Origin: Peromyscus leucopus
Taxonomy: Eukaryota > Chordata > Mammalia > Rodentia > Cricetidae
Assembly: GCF_004664715.2 (NCBI RefSeq)
Contig: NC_051068.1
Coordinates: 49,100,953 to 49,164,952 of the forward strand
DNA length: 64,000 bases
Direction of reading: 5' to 3'
Part shown: positions 46,451 through 59,038 of the stretch, piece by piece
Layout: every line of letters starts with the position of its first letter
Position numbering within the stretch: the first letter of the stretch is position 1
Translations under genes and position numbers: made by a program
Notes under the pieces: model-generated
Databases searched by the model: none
The model's input: only the letters and a program-made list of their open reading frames with translations
Told to the model about the DNA's origin: nothing

Positions 46451-47562
46451 AGGATATACATTTTAGTTCATAAATTTTCACTTAATGCAATGATACAATT
46501 TAAAATCAAGTTGAAGTATTTATATTTGTATCATCTGAAATAGAATAACTGAGAAATTTAGAATAATGGTGAAGAAAAGTGTGCGATTTGCCCACCCTTT
46601 TCAGGGATGATACACTATATCAAAATGTAGCAAATTAATAACTATTGTTCCTGGCAGACAAGACCTTAAATTTTCATTAAGATGTTAAGTAAAATGTAAA
46701 ACACAGGGTATATCAATGGTGTCTTATGAAATAGTTAAATATTGTCACTTCAAAGGGCACAGCATTCTTCTTAGCTTTAGGAGAATTTGAAGAAAAAGAG
46801 GGGATAAATTGTCATTATGTATGATTGGTTTTATAGATACAGAAACAACAGGGAATTTAAAATGAGGAAACTTGTTCACATTTATTCTGTTACCAAAGAC
46901 AAATGCTCCATTACTTCCTTGAAAACATACTTGAAGAAATACTGCTTTGGACTTACAGGTAGATTTTGAATTGAGATAGACAGAAATATTTAGTGAGATT
47001 TAAAACTCTAAATTGTACTTTATTATATCAAAATCTCATTTTCACAATATTATATGTATATGAAGACTTTCAGTAAGAGAACATTTTAATACATATCTCC
47101 TTGGTTTTTTTTATTCAATTTTTCTTTGGCACTTTTATGCATGTGTATCATGCACTCTGATTTTTATGTACACCTTATCCTTTATATCCCTCCTTTCTCA
47201 ATCATTCGCCTTCCTTCTCAAGGGTTCCTTTACCAGATTCATAACATTGTATTTTTATCAATCAAATAAATATTTATTAAATGTATTTTATAGCTCTGAA
47301 ATACTTTTATAAAATGAGCAACATTTAAAGAGATTATTGGAATAGAAATCGCTAAACTTAAAGAGGTATTTGCTTAAATTTTTTTTACATTTTTATTATT
47401 TCTTATAAAAACACACATATAATACATATTTTACAAAATTGTCTTCTCTATGAAAATCAGTGAAAATATACAACCTATTAGAAGATATATTTTCTGCCTT
47501 CTATTTAGGAAGTAGTATTCTTTCATATTCACAAATAAACTGGAATATAATAAAATTTTTCT
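46451..47562. other. AT-rich DNA, no gene seen
   Basis: No recognised repeat or gene before the pseudogene. Confidence 0.4.
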
Positions 47563-48755
47563 GGGAGCCAGGAAGGTCAGTATGTGAAGATGGCAGTAGC
47601 AACACGGGTCTTCCCGCCGTTGCTCTGGGGACCAAGGCCGAGCACAGGACCCTAACCTGAGGCTAGTGAGCAGCCCACTGCAGTTTGCTGGAACTTCATG
47701 GAGGGAGGGTGGTGGAGGAAGTCGCAACAGAACCACCAGCGGGCTAGCTGGTTTCTTCAGAGCAGAAGGAACGGGTTACTAGCAAGCTGATTTGGTCCAC
47801 TTTCCACTAACTGGTATGAATCCGCTGTCTCCATATTTAAATGCGGATCCAAGCTATCTTGTTGAGGATACTGATGAGTTCATTTTGCCACCTGGAGTTA
47901 ACTAAGCCCAAGGCAGATTTGAGCTAGCCTTCTTTACCATTGGAAGATGTTGCATGACAGAGGCTGTATTTGGGGCAAGGAATGGTCTTCAGCTAGGATT
48001 AAAGGAAACCCAGAAGAACATGGCCTGGTCCAAAACAAGAAATGTTCAGATTTTGAATACGGTGAGTAAACAAGGGGCACTTTTGGCTTATACTCTAGGT
48101 TCCCTGGCTTTGCTCTGTAGTGCATTTGACATTATTGAGAAAATATGGGTGCAAAAGATGACCTCAGCACAGTAGCAGTTGGAACCATGACTATTCCATG
48201 AATGAATGTACAGGAATGTTGTATAAATGTACAGGTCGTTTTCGATGAATAACACGTGGTGGCCAGGCAGGAGTGACACTCGCCAATCTCTATGCACTGT
48301 ATAATAACTGGGAGCACATGAAAGCTTCCCTGCTCCAACAGTCACACTGAAGATTTTCGCCACCTCAGGAATCAGCCAGAATGATTACTGAGCCAGTCTG
48401 GAGTTGCTTTCTCTCTTGTACCTACATTTATTTTGAACAGTTGAAGACTCCGATTTGCTGTGACACAGGTCATGGATGGTTAGCTTGGACTGCACTGCTT
48501 GCCCTTAGTGACTGGAAGCCAAACCCTTTGGTGGCTCACTGAGTAGGTGTTGTCTTCTCCTTTGCAGATGATATTGCTCCTATTTTCTCTCCTGTGCCCA
48601 AACTGGACAACCACTTATTCTCCAACTTCAGGCCAGACTTAGACTTATTTTCAACACTTTTACCACCATGTTTATCATTTAAAACTCTAAAACTATTATT
48701 GCCTTGCACTCTAAATACAGGTGAAGATACAACCAAAGTCATAATTTTAGCATAA
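47563..48755 (+). pseudogene. Timm23: Processed pseudogene of Timm23
   Basis: Intronless copy of the mRNA for Tim23, the channel-forming subunit of the mitochondrial inner-membrane TIM23 import complex. The coding-equivalent stretch runs from the ATG at 47698 to the stop at 48348-48350, close to the 209-codon parent length. Recognisable parent peptides in different frames include MNPLSPYLN, RFELAFFTIG, NGLQLGLKETQ, MAWSK, NVQILN and LGSLALL; the C-terminal part ends at 'ctccaacagtcac'. Frameshifts, a 3-bp 'aag' insertion, in-frame stops and an insertion of about 21 bp near 48197 destroy the frame. A 5' UTR-like lead starts near 47563. The 3' limit is uncertain; 'aaaattttt'-type words on both sides may be a target duplication. 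Confidence 0.88.
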
Positions 48756-49140
48756 AAAATTTTTGCAATCAGTATACCATTATTTTGGTAATCACCATTG
48801 ACACATGATATAGAAATCTATTATTTACAAGAAAATATATCAGTTGTGCTCATCATATTCACAACTACAAAACATTCACTAATTGAGATAGTAGCAAAGA
48901 GACCAATGTTTTGAATCCATAAATCAGATAAACACATTTCATGAACAGATTATTAAAATAAGAACAAATAAAGTAATGTGCTACCAATCCAAAAGGCAGT
49001 AGCATGTGATGCCAAAGATGTACCTGTTCCCAAGCCAGATGACCTGAGAATGATTCTTAGATCCTGTGGAAAGAAATAATTCCTACGAATTCTTCTTTAC
49101 CTCTACACATGTGACATTGTATATATGATGTCAGGGCTGG

Positions 49141-49141
<1 letters not shown>

Positions 49142-49183
<42 letters not shown>
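49142..49183. repeat. CA microsatellite
   Basis: (CA)n of about 20 units. Confidence 0.95.
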
Positions 49184-49187
<4 letters not shown>

Positions 49188-49884
49188 CTGAATAAGTAAA
49201 TAAATACAATGAAAAACAATAGAAGAATGAAACATTAGATGTTTATTATTCACAAAGGAATGTTACTCTGAAATGGCTATATCCTATATTGGCCCAAAAT
49301 ATGACATGCTAGAATAAACTAGAAATATCATAAAAATATCAGTAGCCTTTACAAAGGATGGAGTGAAAAGCATAGGAAGAATGTATACTCAGAAGTTTTT
49401 ATGACAGTTGGAATCCTCCTTATTATCCTATCATGGTGAATTGTACATAAGCTGAAAACTGTTTATCTTCCAATGTCAAATGTGAAACTAGTATCAGGTA
49501 TTAACTTTTGTTGATAATGATGTATTGTGGGAGACTGATCAGTTTATTGAATGTATCAGTTTGTTGGGAGAAGCTGGTTATACACAGACACTATATGTGT
49601 GCAGGGGATTCCTATACCTTTTTATCATTTTCTGGGAATCCAATTTTTTTTCTAGAATAATTAGTCTCTAGAAATTCTATAAGGATTAAAAGCACAAACT
49701 TTAGCAGGATTCCTTGAGCTTAGCCTAATGTTTGGCTGTAGGTCTCTGCATCTGTTTCCAACAGTTACTGTTGGAGTAGTTACCAATCTATGAGTATAAC
49801 AGAATATCATGCACGAGGCATCATTATGTTGACATCTTTTTTTCTCCAATACTATTTGGTTCTATCTGAGGTCTCTGAGCCAAT
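49184..49884. other. No feature recognised
   Basis: No gene or confident repeat. Confidence 0.4.
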
Positions 49885-50452
49885 CAGCCTCTGGGTCATG
49901 GCACTCTAGGCAGTGTCAGGGATGGGCTCACTCTCGTGGCATGGATCTTGGGCTGGACCAGTGAAGAGAGAGAAGAAGGATTGTAGGAGCCAGAAGGGTC
50001 AATGATATCACAAGAAAACCCGCAGAAACAACTAACCAGGCTCATAGTCATGAGAGTAGAAATGACAACCAGGGAGCCTGCATAGGACTGACCCAGGCCT
50101 TTTGTATATATGGGACAGGTGTGTACATTGCTCTACTTGTGGGGCTCTTACCAATGGGAGCAGGAGCTGTCCCTAATGCTTTGGCTGGCTTTGAGAACCT
50201 GTTCCTTATACTGGTTGCCTTGCCCAGCCTTAATACAAGGAAAGGAGCTTAGTCCTACTGCAACTAGATATGTCATGCATGCCTAGTTGATACCCATAAG
50301 AAGTCTCCTCCATTCTGAACAGAAAGAGAGGAACAGAGGAGGAGTGAATGGAGAGGGGACAATAGGAGGTGGGAAGGGAATGGGAGGCGAGGAGGGAGGG
50401 AAAACTGAAACTGCATTTGGGATGTAAAATAAATAAAAAATTTAATTTAAAA
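49885..50452 (+). mobile_element. L1 3' UTR, sense, 5'-truncated
   Basis: 'agccagaagggtcaatgat', 'ctaaccaggctcatagtcat', 'gcaggagctgtccctaatgc', 'ttgccttgcccagccttaat', a G-rich tract and 'gatgtaaaataaataaaaaa' are in L1 3' UTR order, with the tail ending about 50452. Confidence 0.8.
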
Positions 50453-51618
50453 AAGTATAAACTTACTAACCTTCATTATTCAGCTATGCAACATAGATGT
50501 ATTTTCTGTGATATATTTCACATTCATTTGAGCTTCAAAATCACTTTTCTTTTACAGAGAGATTATCAAAATATAACTTATTTAAATGTAAATCTATTTA
50601 AATGTTGAAAGGAAGAGGAATGATAACCAAAGAGAGTAGCAGTTGCTACTTTTTAAATCAGCTTCATTCATATTTGCCAAAACTTGAAAGCAATAAAATT
50701 ATACTTAAGCAGGTAAATAAAAGAATAAACACTGTCACATAAATACATTTAAATATCATTTGTGTTTTATAACTAAAAGGAAAGCTATGAAGCCAAATAA
50801 AAAGTAAAAGAAGTCTGTCTACATAAACCCAAGGAAGTCAATCTAAATAATTATTTGTATTTAATTTTCATTGTATGATATATAGAATAGAAAAAATGTA
50901 AGGAAGGAGTAAATTAATAGTGGATTCCAAGAATTTTAAGGTTATGGGGAAGGAGAAGAGATTAAAGGGAGCATTAAGTGTAATGAAACTATTATGTGTA
51001 ATACTACAATAGAGTATAAATGAAAATACAAATTTCTTGGAGCCAGTAAAACTTTACAATATAAGAAACAAATATTAATGAATGTTAAAGAATACATAGG
51101 ACATCAAACATTTTAGGAAAGAATAAAGGCTATGACAAAAGAATCTAACAGTATTGCAGATTTTCAAACCATTTAGTGTAAAGATTGGCAGCTGGGAAAG
51201 AGAACATACCTATGTGATTTTAGAAATGAGTGAAGTGTGTAAAATAAAAAAAAATTAAGTGCTTTCCACTGTTGAATGCACTCTTGACTAGCAGGATTAG
51301 GGTTAACAATATTAATGTGATACTGGATAATTAAGTAAAATTGAAGTTGTTTCATTATGCCCTGGGAATGAGTTTTCTTACTTTATATTGTAAGTGTGGG
51401 AGAGAAGAGAATAATATAGGAAGTGAGCAGAGTAAATAAATAAGTATTAATTTTAACTAATTAATTTCTGGATCAATATCAACATAGAAGGTTATTTTAA
51501 TACAGATGAACAGATTGTGTTAGGTGCAAAGAGAAAGTGTTGAAGAAATAGATCCATGTACAGTCAGAAAGAAAGGAGGAATAAAAGGGAAGATGGAAGA
51601 AGAAGGAAGGGACAGAGA
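50453..51618. other. No feature recognised
   Basis: AT-rich, no gene. Confidence 0.4.
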
Positions 51619-51868
51619 AGTTCTCAACCTGTAGGCCGTGGCCAATGTGGAAATTTAAAGTCCCTTACAGGGGTTGCCTAAGAGCATCAGAAAAAAACAA
51701 AAAAACAAACAAACAAAAAAACCAGATATTTACATTCCCATTCATAATGCTAGCAACATTATAGTTCTGAAGTGACAACCAATAAAAATTTATGGTTGGA
51801 GGTCATCACAACATGAAGAACTGTATTAAAGTTAAGAGCATTAGAGCATTAGTGGTTGAGAACCACTG
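51619..51868. mobile_element. Non-autonomous hAT-Charlie-type DNA transposon (URR1-like)
   Basis: The ends are inverted: 'agttctcaacct' on the left and 'tggttgagaacc' on the right. The interior has 'cttacaggggttgcctaaga', 'gatatttacattcccattc', 'atggttggaggtcatcacaa' and 'gaagaactgtattaaag', in the order of the rodent URR1-type hAT element. An A/C-rich stretch in the left half is an expansion. No transposase. Confidence 0.75.
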
Positions 51869-51910
51869 AAATAGAGGAACAGAGGGTGGATGACAAAAAA
51901 TGATGATGGT

Positions 51911-51942
51911 AGACAGACAGACAGACAGACAGTCAGATAGAT

Positions 51943-51995
<53 letters not shown>

Positions 51996-52001
51996 CAGAT
52001 A
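51911..52001. repeat. GACA/GATA microsatellite
   Basis: (GACA)n followed by (GATA)n with a few interruptions. Confidence 0.95.
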
Positions 52002-52114
52002 GCCAATGGAATAAATTAATGTGTTAACTACATACCCTTGTAACTCTAATAATCTAATAATTACTGCATATTAAAATGCACAGAGGAATAATGACAAATA
52101 TCCCATTAAATTAT

Positions 52115-53030
52115 CTAAATAAATTAGGTGTTTTACTTCCAACTCCTCTCTCCATGCTAGGGTTGGGTCTGGCTGGGTCATGCACACAGGTCTTTTGCAC
52201 GTTGTCACAACCATTGTTAATTCATATGTTCATTTGCTCTGGTATATCCAGAAGACACTTTTTCAGATAGTTGTCCAGCACCTTTGGCTCTTACACTATT
52301 TCTGTATCATCTTCCACCTGTGCCTTGAGAGCAGAGAGTACAATATATATGTTTCATTTAGGTCTGAAGATTTGGCAATGTCTCATTCTCTGCCTCTTTG
52401 TCAGTTGTTGGTCTCTATGTTAATCATCAACTCCAACAAACAGAAGCTATCTGGTGAGGATTGGGAGATTCACTATGCTATGGATATAATAATAAGTCAT
52501 TAAAAAATAGTTTAATACTATGTCCATTTAGCAGAAATATCATAGTACGTTCCCCATTAGTCACTATGGCCTATCGAGCAACATTTTCTTTGCCCAGTGG
52601 TGGTGTCAATGTATGCATTTCATCTCGTGTAGTGGGAACTGTATCTAATCAGAAAATGGTTGGTTCCATTCGGTAACATTCTTACCACTATTGCAGCAAT
52701 GGTCATATCTTGACAAGCACTCATTATAGTAGCTCAAAATTTTCACAGAAAGGCATGATTGATTCTTATTTTTCTCCTCTGTAGGGTACATAACACCTCC
52801 AGCTCTATGAAAGCTGGGCAGTAGGAATGAAGTTTCCAAACATTTCCATAAGCTCTAGAAGTTAAAGAGTATTGGCAATAGCCTGTAATATTTGTGAGGT
52901 TATGGGACCTTACTATCCAACAATTCAACAACTCCAACAGATGTAACCCTTTCTTGACACTAGTCTTTTTATTTGTTAGCCTCAAGTGTCATTGGGGCGG
53001 TTGTTGCTCCATTATAGGACACTTTAAATG
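52115..53030 (-). mobile_element. Old L1 (Lx-like) 3' UTR, antisense
   Basis: 'gctgggtcatgcacacaggt', 'cacgttgtcacaaccattgt', 'tgtccagcacctttggctc', 'aatcagaaaatggttggttc', 'cttaccactattgcagcaat' and 'cctcaagtgtcattggg' match the reverse of old rodent L1 3' UTRs. Heavily diverged. Confidence 0.7.
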
Positions 53031-53032
<2 letters not shown>

Positions 53033-53095
<63 letters not shown>

Positions 53096-53108
53096 GTCTC
53101 TCTCTCAG
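53033..53108. repeat. TC microsatellite
   Basis: About 35 TC units with two TG interruptions near the end. Confidence 0.95.
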
Positions 53109-53369
53109 AGAAAGAGGGGGGTTGATTTATAGTGTCAGGCTTTCATATGACTTAAAAAATACCGTTAGTATTATTTTCTTCCCTTTATTCTGTCTTCTAC
53201 TTTGTCATTCTCTCCCCAAGTTCAATGTATACCTTGTATTCCATAATTTTGTCTTAACCTTTTTGACTCGTGTGTTCAACCAGTTGGCCTTTAAAACACA
53301 CACCCTCTCATCCCATAGTAATTTCCTGAACTCTAAGATTATTTTAAATTAAACACACACATCTGAAGA

Positions 53370-53880
53370 TTCATCTATGATCAAAGATCAAAGAGAGGGA
53401 AGAGGGATTATATGAGCAAGGGGGGTCAAGATCATGATGGGGGAAATCGACAGAGACAACTGAACCAAGCTCGTAGGAACTTACAAACTTTAGACTGACA
53501 GCTGTGGAACCTTCATGGGACCGGACTAGGCTCTCTGCATACAGAATACAGTTGTATACCTTGGTCTGGTTGAGGGGCCCCTGACATTGGGATCCAGATC
53601 TTTCCCTGGTGCATTAGCTGGCTTTCTGATGCACGTTAGCTATGGTGGGATGCCCTGCTCAGCCTTGATGCAGAGGAGACTGTCTTGGTCCTGACTCAAC
53701 TGAATGTACCAGGCTTTGTTAATTCTCCATGGGAGGCCTTACACTTTTGGAAGAGGGGGTGGTCAGTGGGATGGGGGAGAATGTTGCAGGACAGAGGGGT
53801 GGGATTAGGAAGAGGAATAAGAGGGGGATCTGTGATTAATATGTAAAATGAATACAATTTTTAAATTAAAAAAAGAAAGG
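53370..53880 (+). mobile_element. L1 3' UTR, sense, 5'-truncated
   Basis: 'gacagagacaactgaaccaa', 'atgggaccggactaggctct', 'tggtgcattagctggctttc', 'tgccctgctcagccttgatg', a G-rich tract and 'atatgtaaaatgaatac' with an A-rich tail are in L1 order. Confidence 0.8.
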
Positions 53881-54418
53881 ATTAGATTTATTGGAGATCT
53901 CAAAGGACTAATTTATTTATGTGGGGATAATTTCAAGCACAATAGAGTGAAAATTATGAACAATGAATTATCCCATAACATTAACAAAATAATTCTAATT
54001 AATCTCTTTTACATCTAGATTTTTCAGTGTTAAAATTTTCTGCAACATAATTCTGTAAATTTAAACTTAATTTCTACAAAGTAAGCCTTACAAACCATTC
54101 ACACTAATTAGTCTGTTATTTTTCTCTTTATAATTTAAACACTCTTAATTGTTGGTAAGGAACTTATCTTTTGTAATTCACACAATAATTCATTAATTTT
54201 CTGCTTGATAGTCTCCATTTTAAAAATGCTCAAGTAACCCTGTGATAAAATTCTCTCTCAATATCATCTTACTAATTTAAATGGTTGAAATGTGAAATTT
54301 ATTCTTGAATATATAGCTACACTTTAAATTTTTGTTTTACATTATATATAGTTAAAATTTACTAGGCTTTCTGATTTATTTTTGAACTTGGTTAAAAATG
54401 AATTTTATCATCTCAGAG
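53881..54418. other. No feature recognised
   Basis: AT-rich, no gene. Confidence 0.4.
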
Positions 54419-54430
54419 AAGGGTGTTTTT

Positions 54431-54611
54431 TTGTTTTTTGTTTTTTGTTTTTGTTTTTGTTTTTTTTCAAGACAGGGTTTCTCTGTGTAGCTTTGCGCCT
54501 TTCCTGGAACTCACTTGGTAGCCCAGACTGGCCTCGAACTCACAGAGATCCGCCTGGCTCTGCCTCCCGAGTGCTGGGATTAAAGGCATGCGCCACCACC
54601 GCCCAGCTGAT
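54431..54611 (-). mobile_element. Young B1 SINE, antisense, with 12-bp target duplication
   Basis: A poly(T)/(GTTTTTT)n start is followed by 'caagacagggtttctctgtg', 'gctttgcgcctttcctggaa', 'gagtgctgggattaaaggca' and 'gccaccaccgcccagc', the reverse complement of a near-consensus cricetid B1. It is flanked by 'aagggtgttttt' (54419-54430 and 54612-54623). Low divergence suggests recent insertion. Confidence 0.93.
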
Positions 54612-54623
54612 AAGGGTGTTTTT

Positions 54624-55004
54624 ATGCTCATTTTTTTTTCTTTTTTTCAGTAATTTTTTTAACCATTAAAGTTTTGTTATTCAACATTGAAAAACATATT
54701 CATTTACCATATTCATTGTTTTGTTTCTTAATTTAATTAAATATAATCTATGGTGCTTTAAATTTAAATTTCTTATTATCTTTTGCTTATGTGTTTATAA
54801 TTTTTTAACAAATTATTCTATGTCGTATTCAATAGCATCATTTAAAATATATTTCCTTTTATCTATTATGTTAATTTATTTGCTTTATTATTATTTCCAT
54901 TTTAATTTCAAATTTCACTTTCCAAGTGATTACTGAAACTATTGATCTCTAGATATTGATTTTTAATTTGGGTTTTAGTCTTACTTACCTTGAGATTATT
55001 GATG
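54624..55004. other. Very AT-rich stretch, no feature
   Basis: No gene; T-rich low complexity. Confidence 0.5.
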
Positions 55005-55100
55005 TGGATATCACCTTGTATAAATAAAATGCTGATTGGCCAGTAGCCAGGCAGGATGTATAGGTGGGACAAGCAGAGAAGAGGGTTCTAAACCAAAGTA
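55005..55100 (+). mobile_element. LTR-like repeat fragment
   Basis: 'gctgattggccagtagccag' and 'tataggtgggacaagcagag' match the 5' part of the element at 28975-29357. Confidence 0.7.
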
Positions 55101-55267
55101 AAGAGACATGAATATAAAAGGAGGTTTGGGGAGAAAGGATGGTAAAATTGATGGAAGGAGATTTGAGTAGATGGGGGTTACATTAAGAATTATCCACAAT
55201 GTACATATATGAAATAGTAAAAGAATGATTTCAAATAAAATTAAGAAAAAAAGTAAATATAATAAAG

Positions 55268-55600
55268 TCTGAACCTAATTAGTCTTATCAATAAAAACCA
55301 GGAGTCAGGTATTGGGGTAATAACCTAACAGACCAGAGAAGCAGAGGAGCAGCCGCCAATTATTTCTTATCTCTCTGGATCCTAACACTGAAAGGACCAA
55401 GATCCTCTCTCAGTCCTGCTTTATCACTTCCTCTCTCTGCCTCCCAAGTGCTGGGATTAAAAGCCTGAGCCTCCAAAGTGCTGGGATTCAAAGCATGAGT
55501 CACCACTTCCCAGCCTCTATGGTTAGCTAGTGGCTAGTTCATCCTTCTGATCTCTAGGTCAGCTCTATTTGTCAGAACAGAAACAAATGATCACACAACA
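55268..55600 (+). mobile_element. LTR-like rodent repeat (same superfamily as 62206-62729)
   Basis: 'ctgaacctaattagtctta', 'ataaaaaccaggagtcaggt', 'ttggggtaataacc', 'gaccagagaagcagagg', a B1-like 'cctcccaagtgctgggatta' block present twice, and an end '...atcacacaaca'. The module order follows the LTR at 62206-62729. No duplication of flanking DNA was identified. Confidence 0.6.
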
Positions 55601-56097
55601 CTATACTTTCTGTGAACTCTCATGGGTCATTTTATATAATTAATAATATCCTTTTATGCTATTGGACAAAAAAATTACTGTACTTGTATTTTAATTGTAT
55701 TTTCCATTATTATTATTTCTGCTTTAATAGCAATGTCTAGCTAGTTTTGCACTTCTGTAAATTCCTATTCATTAGATATTTTTAAAAATAATTTTAATAA
55801 ATATTCTGATCATACATTCCTCCTTCCCCAAATCCTCACAGATCCTCTGCATTGAACTTCCCCAACCTCAGATCCTGTTCAAAGAACAGTATAAATTGTC
55901 AATTAAAAATGATTTTCAAACATAGATAAAATATAATAACAAACCAGAAGGCAGAGAGGATAATCTTGTGGAAAATACTGTAAGGTCACAAAGGCAGTCA
56001 TATCCTTGTCTAGCTCTTCTTGTGAAGAGAAAAAGTGGAGACTTTTAATTCTCACATCATCTTATTGGGTAGAGTTACTTTAAATGCTAATGTTAAG
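55601..56097. other. No feature recognised
   Basis: AT-rich, no gene. Confidence 0.4.
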
Positions 56098-56111
56098 GTA
56101 TAAAGAACAAA

Positions 56112-56222
56112 ACTGGCAAGTGGTGGCACATGCCTTTAATCCCAGTACTTGGGAAGCAGAGGTAGGCAGAATTCTATTGGAGGCCAGCCTGGTCTAGAGA
56201 GTTAGTTCCAGGAGAGCTAGGG

Positions 56223-56259
<37 letters not shown>

Positions 56260-56295
56260 GAAAAACCCTATCTCAAAAACAAAATAAAACAAATA
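56112..56295 (+). mobile_element. B1 SINE with internal CA expansion and 14-bp target duplication
   Basis: The B1 body runs from 'ctggcaagtggtggcacatg' to 'ccctatctcaaaaac'. It is flanked by a perfect 14-bp duplication 'gtataaagaacaaa' (56098-56111 and 56296-56309). The 'ctacacag' site within the body has grown into (CA)n at 56224-56258. Confidence 0.92.
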
Positions 56296-56309
56296 TGTAT
56301 AAAGAACAA

Positions 56310-58969
56310 ATGAAGAGTACTTTAATAAAAATAATTCATAAGTCTATATTAATAATAAAAATAAAAATAAGTTTTTAAATTAAAAAAATTGATTTTTGGA
56401 GTTTTGTTTGTCATTTTTAATTAACAATTTATACAATTTATATTTGTCATATATATTTTTATTATGTCTGTTTCTCTCAGTTTTATCTCTAAGTTGGTAT
56501 CAGTACAAAATTTTTTTCTTTTAAAATTTGTGATCCAACGTTATAAAATATTACATGGAATTGAATATATTTTTACAACATATTTGAGAATTTATTTTGA
56601 AATACAATAAGAGTTTCAGGTTCACACCTCCTCCTTTCTCTACACAAGAATGAAAATTATTCCATTTTTTACAGATATGTGGTGGATATTAAATGAAATA
56701 ATCTTAGTAAAGCAATTAGTATAATTCTGATTATACTGTTTTAAGATATTCTATTTTGATAATCAATTAGTTTTATAATTATTATTTATATGTAGATAAA
56801 TTTGTTTCTGAAGAAGAAATGCTAAAAAAAAAAAAAACATAATAGTGCAGTCACATCAACCCTTTCTTGTATCCACAGAACCAAGTTTACAGATTCTTGC
56901 TGAGGAATTCCTCTACCTTTGTTTATTTGTATTGTTACTAAAAGCAGCCAGGTGTAGGTGCCTGGAGGTAGAGAGTGGATTGAGTCTCAATTTCTGTCCT
57001 CTGTCCAGTACTACATTAACAAACGTATCATCTAAATTCACTTGTCGTTTCACCTACACTAATTCAAGTTTTTTAATCATATGAAAAATAAAATAATTTC
57101 AAGTCTATGATTTGGAACATGGTGGTTATGTGTCCTAGGTCATTTCTGCAGTTGCTATTATCTCACTTAGGAGCTAAGATGGCATTCTTTTTAAATTTAT
57201 AATTGCTTTTCAAAGTCACTTTTTATCTCACTTGGATACCATTGACTTCTCTCTGTCACACAGAATTGATCTTCCAGGATCATCTTCAAACACATGAAGC
57301 TGCACTTCATTTTCAGTTAATTTACTTCAGTTTCAATTTTCAGTCTATGGGGTCTTCTACTAGTAAATCCCTTCATGTCTTTTTAGCTATGTAAAGTAAA
57401 CTGCATCCAAACACTAACCTAGAAACTGGTACTTTAAAATTTCCAATAGTAGATGTTAAACAGCCTCTATGCTTTCCATGGTAAAAATTGCTGAGGCACT
57501 GAAATGAAATTTGACAGGGTCTGCATCTGCTTTACAATTATTCTGATTGGCATTAAACTTTTTCATAAAGGTAGTTTTTGAAATATTGTAAAACAAATAA
57601 GATAAGATCCTTGGGGAGTTTAGATACCTGTTAAAATCCACAGACTTCAAAATTTGTCAGGTCTCTGACATAATAGCAATTCAGTATCTTGTATTAATCA
57701 TTTCAGTGTTTCATCCCATAAGTAGAAGCCAATAAGTTCTCTAATCATTTTTTGGGATCATTTTAGTAGGTTGAGGTATACTTTCAACCCCATTATAGAG
57801 TACCCAGGGATTCCACATTAAATTATGTGGCACTTTTCAAAAATAGCATGTGTATCTAAATATCACTCAGTAGGCAAGAGCAGTATTTGCTAGTTCACTG
57901 TAAGAAGCAACAAAGTAAGATATGCATAGCAACTGGTAACATAATGTATAAGGAAGAATTGTTTTTAAATACAATATTGTCACATTTTACCGTATTGTCT
58001 TGTTTGGGACTGTTCTCTAAAGTTCCTAAAGATTAAGCATAAATGGAAGAACATTCTGGAATATAATAATGTATAGAAAAAAAGACTTGATGAAAAATGT
58101 TAAAAACAAGAAAGCTGAGTTATAGGCAAAAATATAATGTATAAAGAGTCATCTTTCAGTAAATAATGATAAGCTCCTTTCTTTTTTAGCTAGATTGGAA
58201 GAGAAAGGGGATTTACTGCAGCTTGGATCCTTCAAGCTAGCATGTAAGGGGAATATAATAAAGGATTTCTTAACAATTCAGAATGCTGAACATGAAAATG
58301 GGTTGCCCAGGGAAGTCCCTTGCTAGGAAAGCGGTTTTTACTATCTCAGTTAGTTTAAATGTGGTCTTGCCTAGAGGCCAGAAAATGGACTTGACAGGCT
58401 CCCAGGGTTCTATCCAGTCCTGTGATTTTTTTCAAATAAATATTTGAGTAAATGTGATTATATTTTTCACAGTGGAAAGGTTTTGTGCTTTCAGGATGGA
58501 TTACCAGTCATATTTTAGCATCATCTTCACAAATTCAGTTTTATGGTATTCCCCTAAAGAGATATTTACATCCTCTTACAAGTGTGTTTCCCACGGAGAG
58601 CTGAAACTCAAGCTCTGTTCCACATTGCCATTATCGAGAGTTGACAGTGAGCTCAGTGGGCATTAGAGGTTTTAAATGAATATGTCTCAGAAGCACTGAG
58701 AACTGAACTTTAAATGGCTGTATTGCTCATAAAGCCTTCAGCCTTTAGAGAAAAAAAAGAGTATGAGTGCATTTTTATGAAATATTTTTTTGAGTTCTTT
58801 AAGTATAAGAATAAAATGTCACGCAATATAGTTTTACTCTTATAGGAGGAAATAATAAAATGAAACAGGATAGGAACAAACACTAATGTATATCAGATTG
58901 GAGTTAAAGATATCAACATGATATTTAGCTAGACATTTAAACAAATGAATTACCATACACACAAAGCTA

Positions 58970-58971
<2 letters not shown>
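56310..58971. other. AT-rich DNA, no gene seen
   Basis: 2.7 kb with only short unremarkable open frames, such as 56845-57084, and no recognised repeats. Confidence 0.45.
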
Positions 58972-59025
<54 letters not shown>

Positions 59026-59038
59026 GCGCGCGCGCGCA
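58972..59038. repeat. (CA)n(CG)n microsatellite
   Basis: About 23 CA units run into 'cgtgcgcgcgcgcgcgcgc' (59019-59038). A purine-pyrimidine alternating tract with a CG end. Confidence 0.95.

Noticed and set aside
47431..47736. 101-codon minus-strand frame
   Set aside because: Shadow of the Timm23 processed pseudogene 5' end on the other strand.
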